A DNA stretch of 61,797 bases, from positions 1 through 61,797 of the forward strand of contig NZ_AUAF01000018.1 in NCBI RefSeq assembly GCF_000428585.1, in the 5' to 3' direction. Shown here in pieces: positions 56,537 to 61,797 of this stretch. Source of the stretch: Zooshikella ganghwensis DSM 15267 (GTDB lineage: Bacteria > Pseudomonadota > Gammaproteobacteria > Pseudomonadales > Zooshikellaceae). Below the pieces are notes generated by a model that saw only the letters and a list, made by a program, of their open reading frames with translations, was not told where the DNA came from and ran no database searches. Both the position numbers and the translations under genes were made by a program. The first letter of the stretch is position 1. Each line of letters opens with the position of its first letter.

Positions 56537-56683
56537 TTACCCCCTGCCTTGCTCACCTACCCCGACATCAGCGCGTCGACTTTGCAGCCCATGGCGCCAC
56601 TGAGCTATACCACCAGGCACGAGTGCCAGACTAATAATACAAACAAATGTCAGCAGGTCTTGCCACACAAGAGCAGAACTCAT
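56537..56683 (-). CDS. 48-residue single-pass membrane protein ahead of cydA
   Basis: A small ORF with a good GGAGAAGCAT start region at ATG 56683. It reads MSSALVWQDLLTFVCIISLA at the start (one membrane helix, residues 8-22), then a Gly/Arg/Gln-rich tail ending GVGEQGRG. The stop is 2 bp before the cydA start, so it is probably coupled to cydA. I do not recognise a family; it might be a regulator or assembly subunit of the oxidase. Confidence 0.6.
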   Translation of the reverse strand: MSSALVWQDLLTFVCIISLALVPGGIAQWRHGLQSRRADVGVGEQGRG

Positions 56684-56786
56684 ATGCTTCTCCTACAACT
56701 TATACTTCAAAGTAATAAATGAAAAAGTTTTAATACTCTTCATTTATACAAATATCATGCCATATCTCTTATATACTCCAATTGCA

Positions 56787-56800
56787 CTGATTTATATCAA
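56787..56800. promoter_or_regulatory. FNR/ANR-type box
   Basis: CTGATTTATATCAA differs from the consensus TTGAT-N4-ATCAA at one base. It lies 104 bp upstream of the small ORF that begins the oxidase operon and 180 bp upstream of the divergent kinase gene. Oxygen control of cydAB is likely by knowledge of the family; binding is inferred. Confidence 0.6.
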
Positions 56801-56981
56801 GTTTCAACAAAGTAAACCCACCCATCTGTAAACCTTGTTTACAGTTTGATAGACTAGTCAGTGTAAACGCCGTTCACAGTCCAACCCATAACAGTGACTC
56901 ACAGAACCTTTCAGCCACACCCAGTGTTGATAGCGATCGGCCTATAGTCTTGTTTAAGGGAATACTTAATCTGGAAAACAA

Positions 56982-58886
56982 ATGTCTTTATTGCTTGTTT
57001 TTAACACAGCGATGCTGATAACAACGTTGGCAGGAACTGTCGTTGGTTGCTGGCTATGCTGGGGTATTAAAGAACCTCAACAGCTCGCCCTTCGCCCACT
57101 AGGTGGGTTTTGTTTAGGTATGGCTATTTGGTGCGGAAGCCATGTCCTCATCCAGCATAGCCATCCAGTCATGAGTCAACTGGGCCTTTTGGGGCTACTG
57201 GCAAATCCTTTTATACCTACCACATTTTTACACTTTGCTTTGCTGTTTATTGCGCCTGGAGATAACCCTCAGCAACTTAGGCAACGTTTGCGCAAGCCAA
57301 TTGCCATATTGTATTTACTGGCCCTGGCTGTCACATTAGTCAGTTTTAAGACAACTGATGCATTTCTGCTTCCCTGGCTGGTATTTCCTGCATTCATTGT
57401 GCTAGATACCCCAGGTTGGTTAAACCTGTTCTACACCATTGTTGTGGGTGTCATCGCCCATGCTATTTTAATCTGGGGATGGCACATCAGTAGTGCCAAT
57501 AAACGTCGCTCGATTGTCGCATTATTTTTAGCTGGTGGCTGGGGATTGGTACTCGCCAGTAGTTTTGTCTTGCCATCACTGGATATAGCCTGGTTTCCCT
57601 ACCCTATGTTACTGCTGCCCAGTTATGTTTTACTACTGGTCTATGGCATTGTGCGCTACCAGCTTGTAGTGGTTAATCGTTGGGCTGTACGTGCCGTATT
57701 TTGGCTGTGTATTTTACTCACATTATTACTGCTTATTACGTTATTCACTTCAGTTGCAGACTTACTGGGGGCAGAACCATTCACAGATATCCCTCTTTGG
57801 GAGTTATGGTTATATTCTGCCTTTGTACTATTCATTGGCAGTTCACTCTATCGACCCGCACAGCGCATTGCCGAAAAGTTAATTTATCCTGGAGCACAGC
57901 TTCGCGAGCAAACACTTCAATACTGGCTTTCCACCTTACAAAACTGCGGTAGCTGGGAAACGCTAAAACAAACAGCAACCCAGTTACTCGAAAAACATTT
58001 GTCTATGCCAGTGCATATCTGTTTTGAACAGCCCAGCGCCTCAAACACAATACCTACCCTTTTTTGCAAACGTCATCACCAAGGCTGGCAGTTGCATTTG
58101 CTACATTGGGAAAATGCAACACCTGCCGCTATTCATGTCGCTGAAATGTTTGGCACCTTATTGGCCAGCAGTTGCCGAGGACTTCAGCAACAACTTTACC
58201 TGGCAGAACAAACACAACAACGTTTACAAGAGCAACATTTAGTTGAATTAGGCGCGTTAGCGGCTGCAATGGCGCATGAATTACGTAACCCTTTAAATAT
58301 TATTGCAATGGCCAGTACCCAGTGTGACCAAACCACCCGACATCATATCAAAATGCAGATCGAACGGGCTGACCACTTAATTACTGATATGCTTTGCTAT
58401 GCAGGTCCCTTATCCTTACAACTTGAACCACTCACATTGCGCCCTTTTTGTCAGTCTATCGCCCACTATATTGAACAACGCTACCAAGTACCTATTTCAA
58501 TAGAGGTAACGAATGATCTCACTCTAAATGCAGATCGCCACCGTCTACAGCAGGTATTAACTAATTTATTAGAAAATGCTGCAGCATTTACCCGCAATGT
58601 CACCAATGGTCAAATACATATTTCAGCTATCAAGACAGCCAATAACACCTTACAGCTAGGCATTCATAATAATGGGCCAGCCATACCCGAAGAAATCCAA
58701 CAACATTTATTCCAGCCTTTTATCAGTAAACGACAAGGTGGGAGTGGATTAGGTCTGGCTATCATCAGGCGAATCATGGATGCCCATCATGGTCAAGTGT
58801 GGCACACCCAGATCGAACCCTGGTCCTGTAGTTTTATTTGTGAATTTCCCCAGCATGGGGCCGAAGATGATGCAAGTAGAGAATAA
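56982..58886 (+). CDS. Membrane sensor histidine kinase, NtrB-like
   Basis: A 634-residue protein. Residues 1-260 hold seven or so membrane helices (7TM histidine-kinase-type sensor region). A linker of about 160 residues precedes the kinase core: ALAAAMAHELRNPLNIIAMA with phospho-accepting His432, the N-box QQVLTNLLENAAAF, and GGSGLGLAIIRRIMD. The next gene starts 4 bp after its stop and encodes a sigma-54 regulator, so the two form a two-component system. It diverges from the cytochrome bd operon; whether it controls that operon is unknown. Confidence 0.88.
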   Translation: MSLLLVFNTAMLITTLAGTVVGCWLCWGIKEPQQLALRPLGGFCLGMAIWCGSHVLIQHSHPVMSQLGLLGLLANPFIPTTFLHFALLFIAPGDNPQQLRQRLRKPIAILYLLALAVTLVSFKTTDAFLLPWLVFPAFIVLDTPGWLNLFYTIVVGVIAHAILIWGWHISSANKRRSIVALFLAGGWGLVLASSFVLPSLDIAWFPYPMLLLPSYVLLLVYGIVRYQLVVVNRWAVRAVFWLCILLTLLLLITLFTSVADLLGAEPFTDIPLWELWLYSAFVLFIGSSLYRPAQRIAEKLIYPGAQLREQTLQYWLSTLQNCGSWETLKQTATQLLEKHLSMPVHICFEQPSASNTIPTLFCKRHHQGWQLHLLHWENATPAAIHVAEMFGTLLASSCRGLQQQLYLAEQTQQRLQEQHLVELGALAAAMAHELRNPLNIIAMASTQCDQTTRHHIKMQIERADHLITDMLCYAGPLSLQLEPLTLRPFCQSIAHYIEQRYQVPISIEVTNDLTLNADRHRLQQVLTNLLENAAAFTRNVTNGQIHISAIKTANNTLQLGIHNNGPAIPEEIQQHLFQPFISKRQGGSGLGLAIIRRIMDAHHGQVWHTQIEPWSCSFICEFPQHGAEDDASRE

Positions 58887-58890
58887 CAAA

Positions 58891-60285
58891 ATGGCAGAAA
58901 AACTTATTTTGACGCAACGAATTTTACTCGTGGACGACGAACCTGCCTTTTGTGAACTTTGTAGTCAATGGCTACGCCAGGTGGGTTATCATGTTGATAG
59001 CTGTCACGATATAGCCTCAGCTCAGCAACGACTACAACAGCAGTCGTATAGTTTAGTGCTGTTAGACTTAGCCCTTCCACCTTCTTTTACGCCACAAGAA
59101 GGACTGAAACTACTAAACGACATTAGCACTATTCCTGTTATCGTTCTCACTGGTCATGCTGATCGAGAACTAGCACTTGCCGCTATCGCTCAAGGAGCCT
59201 GGGATTTTCTAGCCAAACCGGTTGATCCCGACATGTTAGCGATTGTTGTCAAACGAGCATTAACCAAACACAGCCTGGAAAATGAAGTACAACAGCTAAA
59301 AGCACAACTTGCGGAACAACAAACAGCACTTGGTTTAATTGGTGTCAGTCAGCACACTGAAATGTTGCGTAATCTGATTAGCCGTATTGCACCAACAGAT
59401 GTATCGGTTTTAATCAGTGGACCCAGTGGAACAGGTAAAGAAGTGATAGCCAAAACCATACACCAGCTCAGTTATCGAAAAAATCAACCCTTTATCTCAG
59501 TGCATTGTGGCGCTATACCCAGCGAGCTATTAGAAAGTGAATTATTTGGTTATAAAAAAGGGGCTTTTACTGGTGCAGATCGTGATCGCCAAGGACTTTT
59601 AGCCCTTGCTCACCAAGGCACATTATTTTTGGATGAAATCGGTGAAATGCCACTGAATATGCAAGTCAAATTATTACGGGTCTTACAGGAAGGTAAATTC
59701 TATCCAGTGGGTGGCAGAGAAATTGTATCCATTGATGTACGTTTAATCAGTGCCACAAATAAAGATTTACCTCATGCCGTTAACACTGGCACCTTTCGTG
59801 ACGATCTTTATTATCGGCTTAAAGGTATTACCATTAGTACCCAACGTCTTGCTGATCGGCCAGAAGATATTCCTATATTAGCGCAGCACTTTTTGCAACA
59901 TTACAGCCAAAAACACCAACGGCCTCTACAATTGGATGCAAATGCTTTACATTGGTTTATCACTCAGCCTTGGCCAGGCAATGTGCGTGAATTAAAAAAT
60001 ACCTTAGAAAGTGTCGCCGCTATTGCTCAGCAGCCTGTCATAGGTATTAATGATATTGAGTTTTTAAATGGAAATAAACTTTCTCAATCATTTAATACAA
60101 TTCCAGAGCTGTCTAATGAAACCCTTGATAATCAAGTACGACATTTAGAAATACGATTAATCCTTGATGCATTACAACAGGTTCAAGGAAATCGAACACA
60201 TGCCGCACGTAAATTAGGTCTATCCCGTCAGGGTTTATTAAAAAAAATGGAACGCTATGGTATTCAAGATATTGACCACAGCTAG
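58891..60285 (+). CDS. Sigma-54-dependent response regulator, NtrC family
   Basis: A 464-residue protein from ATG 58891, 4 bp after the kinase stop; the longer frame from 58780 reaches into the kinase gene. The receiver domain has LLVDDEPAF, Asp59 in LLDLALPP and AKPVDPD. The AAA+ domain has Walker A GPSGTGKEVI, the sigma-54 contact loop KGAFTGAD and Walker B LFLDEIGEMP. A Fis-type HTH ends the protein (NRTHAARKLGLSRQGLLKKM). It activates sigma-54 promoters when phosphorylated by the kinase upstream. Confidence 0.93.
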   Translation: MAEKLILTQRILLVDDEPAFCELCSQWLRQVGYHVDSCHDIASAQQRLQQQSYSLVLLDLALPPSFTPQEGLKLLNDISTIPVIVLTGHADRELALAAIAQGAWDFLAKPVDPDMLAIVVKRALTKHSLENEVQQLKAQLAEQQTALGLIGVSQHTEMLRNLISRIAPTDVSVLISGPSGTGKEVIAKTIHQLSYRKNQPFISVHCGAIPSELLESELFGYKKGAFTGADRDRQGLLALAHQGTLFLDEIGEMPLNMQVKLLRVLQEGKFYPVGGREIVSIDVRLISATNKDLPHAVNTGTFRDDLYYRLKGITISTQRLADRPEDIPILAQHFLQHYSQKHQRPLQLDANALHWFITQPWPGNVRELKNTLESVAAIAQQPVIGINDIEFLNGNKLSQSFNTIPELSNETLDNQVRHLEIRLILDALQQVQGNRTHAARKLGLSRQGLLKKMERYGIQDIDHS

Positions 60286-60447
60286 TCAACTTTATTAAGG
60301 CCTGTTAGAAGTTAAATATATTACACTTGTTTTGTGCTATATTAACCAAATCAATGCATGACTACTGGTTCAGCATAATAAAATATGTCACTCTTAACTG
60401 ACGTGTAATAACAACGTTTAAAACTATTTATCACTCAGGAAGATTGT

Positions 60448-61059
60448 ATGTTCAAACGTGTTGCTGCAGATGCTTTGGGTTTAAGTGATATTGGAGAAAT
60501 CATCGACCCACAAGACTTCGACAAAGTCGATGCTGATGACTACGTCATGCATGAAGACAACGAAAAAATCTATTGTTTGATCAAATCAAAAACAGATGAA
60601 TACTGTTTCACCAATCTGGCACTTATTCATCTTGATGGCACCAGTGCCCTCAGCAAAAAAAGACTACTAAAACGCTTTAGTTATCATGACCACGATATTC
60701 GCGATGTTTTACTTGAGACAGCGGGCACAGTAGATTTAGATGCCGAAATCAAGTTTTCGATTGGTAGCACGTCATACTCTATCGATGTCAAAAAAACACA
60801 AATAGAACACCTGAAAGACTTATACAAAACATTATATTCAATTAGTGCTATTCAAAAAGAGAATAGCCACCATTACCGCACGGCAGAGCGAAGTATAGAG
60901 CTGACATCAAATGCAGTACACCGCTCTTCAAGCTCAACTACACTAGAAGAACAATTTAAAGAAATCAACCAGCATATTTTCAACTGGTTACACTCAGCCC
61001 GTAAAGCCTATTGTCGTAAAGACTTTGGAGAGATCTTCGAAAAATATATTAATAATTAA
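60448..61059 (+). CDS. YvbH-like PH-domain protein
   Basis: A 203-residue protein. The first 120 residues form a bacterial PH domain with ALGLSDIGEIIDPQDFDKVD, YVMHEDNEKIYCLIKSKTDE, YCFTNLALIHLDG and LLKRFSYHDHDI, the text typical of Bacillus YvbH. The C-terminal 80 residues are helical, matching the oligomerisation region of YvbH-like proteins. The function is not known; PH domains of this sort may form rings or bind partners. The gene is alone, with its own CAGGAAGA ribosome site. Confidence 0.78.
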   Translation: MFKRVAADALGLSDIGEIIDPQDFDKVDADDYVMHEDNEKIYCLIKSKTDEYCFTNLALIHLDGTSALSKKRLLKRFSYHDHDIRDVLLETAGTVDLDAEIKFSIGSTSYSIDVKKTQIEHLKDLYKTLYSISAIQKENSHHYRTAERSIELTSNAVHRSSSSTTLEEQFKEINQHIFNWLHSARKAYCRKDFGEIFEKYINN

Positions 61060-61071
61060 TATAATTTCGTT

Positions 61072-61096
61072 GGGCTTCCTTTTATAAGAGAAGCCC
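61072..61096 (+). terminator. Hairpin after the YvbH-like gene
   Basis: GGGCTTC (61072-61078) pairs with GAAGCCC (61090-61096). It lies 12 bp after the stop. There is no T-run, so it is a weak terminator at best. Confidence 0.45.
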
Positions 61097-61164
61097 TAGC
61101 AAGCACGTCTAATTAGCCTTTCTTAACTCACGGCTTTACTTGCTATCCTTATTCATCATCTATC

Positions 61165-61300
61165 TATACCCTTCACGAATCATTTTTATGTGCGCTATCC
61201 ATAGCGCTCACCCTAACGGGCCAGCGAAGCTGTTCTAATGTGTTCCCGACACATTAGTAGGGTTTGTTGTCAGCGCTCTTGACCACCAAGGATGGCATTT
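61165..61300 (+). mobile_element. TATACCC element, type B, truncated copy 4
   Basis: Starts TATACCCTTCACGAATCATT and matches type B copy 1 in the other orientation, with AATGTGTTCCCGACACATT and the GCGCTATCC/ATAGCGC hairpin, up to about GACCACCAAGGATGG. The second end is missing; an IS4-type fragment follows within 80 bp. Confidence 0.7.
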
Positions 61301-61376
61301 AATTACCCATAAATTTGCAATGAATACAAGGTTATGTCACTTTAGTTGCCAAAAGTGGACTTTTGGGCAAAAAACA

Positions 61377-61535
61377 ATGGATTCTTGGCTAAATGAAGAG
61401 CTGTCAGGATGTGCATTTAAAGATCAGCGTTTGACAACTCGTTTTAAAAGTATTGTTGCTTGTTTATCCGAAAAAAGTGGTAAATCCATACCTGAGATAT
61501 GTGAGGAGTGGGCATCCACTAAGAAGGTGTCTTAA
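61377..61535 (+). pseudogene. IS4-type transposase, N-terminal fragment
   Basis: 52 codons from ATG 61377: MDSWLNEELSGCAFKDQRLT is the DNA-binding N-terminus of IS4-family transposases, ending in EICEEWASTK. The reading frame then runs into AAGGTGTCTTAA, which belongs to the next element. The catalytic part is absent, so this is a remnant interrupted by an IS5-type element. An earlier ATG at 61320 is in frame but unlikely. Confidence 0.72.
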
Positions 61536-61545
61536 AAATCAAAAT

Positions 61546-61797
61546 TTAAGCAACTCTTTTGACTAAAATATGCAGCATAGCAATGTGAATCATTGCCTCA
61601 CTATTTCTCGTTAAAACTTCATAATCTTTAGAATGACGCCTATAGCTGATTAACCATGAAAAAGTACGCTCAACAACCCAGCGTTTTTTTACAACATTAA
61701 ACCCTTTACCCGCTTTTTCAACGACCTCAAGTATTATGCTACGAGTGATTTCATGGGACTCTTTTACCCATTCAACGACTGGATTACCTGAATAACC
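61546..61797 (-). CDS. IS5-type transposase, C-terminal part, cut by the window edge
   Basis: The minus-strand frame is open from the window end to the stop at 61546-61548 (83 codons visible). It contains FNVVKKRWVVERTFSWL, RRHSKDYEVLTRNSEAMIHI and IAMLHILVKRVA, the DDE C-terminal block (with the YREK-like region) of IS5-family transposases. The element probably starts near 61520-61530 and inserted into the IS4-type gene. The rest of the gene is outside the window, so it may be complete. Confidence 0.8.
   Translation of the reverse strand, partial: GYSGNPVVEWVKESHEITRSIILEVVEKAGKGFNVVKKRWVVERTFSWLISYRRHSKDYEVLTRNSEAMIHIAMLHILVKRVA

Noticed and set aside
56690-56980. Sigma-54 promoter for the oxidase operon, given the divergent NtrC-type pair
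   Set aside because: I looked for the GG-N10-GC pattern with the usual flanking bases and found no good match; the FNR-type box is the better regulatory candidate.

Overview
The window reads as the chromosome of a moderately AT-rich marine gammaproteobacterium. The evidence is inference from gene content: a sufBCDSUT operon with a divergent Rrf2 regulator, an oxygen-regulated bd-type oxidase, bufABC, a Tus-like protein, ynbCD homologues, a glycine/sarcosine methyltransferase and many c-di-GMP and chemosensory-type signalling genes. An Oceanospirillales/Zooshikella-like relative is my best guess, but nothing in the window proves it. I saw no rRNA, tRNA or CRISPR.

Layout. 1-6.7 kb: a cut-off ORF, an LVIVD-repeat protein, a periplasmic solute-binding protein, secreted proteins (DUF6174, SGNH hydrolase), a GNAT enzyme and a small Cys-rich membrane protein. 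6.7-13.6 kb: the SUF iron-sulfur operon on the minus strand and its Rrf2 regulator on the plus strand, with two palindromes between them. 13.6-23 kb: a PhnA-like protein and a secreted protein, then a four-gene signalling operon: a 2089-residue membrane kinase with six periplasmic binding domains, a CheX-like phosphatase, a CheY-like receiver and a PAS-GGEEF cyclase. 23-28.4 kb: a Bcr-type drug exporter and LysR regulator, an EAL-HDOD protein and another solute-binding protein. 28.4-34.4 kb: three short repeat elements, a glycine/sarcosine N-methyltransferase, a papain-like protein and the ynbCD pair. 34.4-37.6 kb: a secreted ClpP-like protein, a small partner, a glycosyltransferase and a glyoxalase II-like enzyme. 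37.7-45.7 kb: a nonribosomal peptide synthetase (C-A-T-C-A-T-reductase) split by a 176-bp element. 46-51 kb: DUF5610, a DnaJ-SH3 protein, a GNAT enzyme and a Tus-like protein. 51-53.4 kb: bufABC, with a repeat element between bufA and bufB. 54-60.3 kb: a cydAB/cioAB operon with two small membrane proteins and an FNR-type box, diverging from an NtrBC-like pair. 60.4 kb to the end: a YvbH-like protein and a nest of mobile fragments.

Two things stand out. First, the giant kinase operon looks like a chemosensory phosphorelay in which one protein replaces receptors, CheW and CheA, with a diguanylate cyclase as the likely output. Second, the synthetase was broken by a miniature inverted-repeat element. 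Removing the element plus one copy of its 3-bp target duplication (179 bp) restores one open frame of 2610 residues, so the gene was probably intact until recently. A second family of short elements ending in TATACCC occurs in at least eight places and has shaped several intergenic regions.
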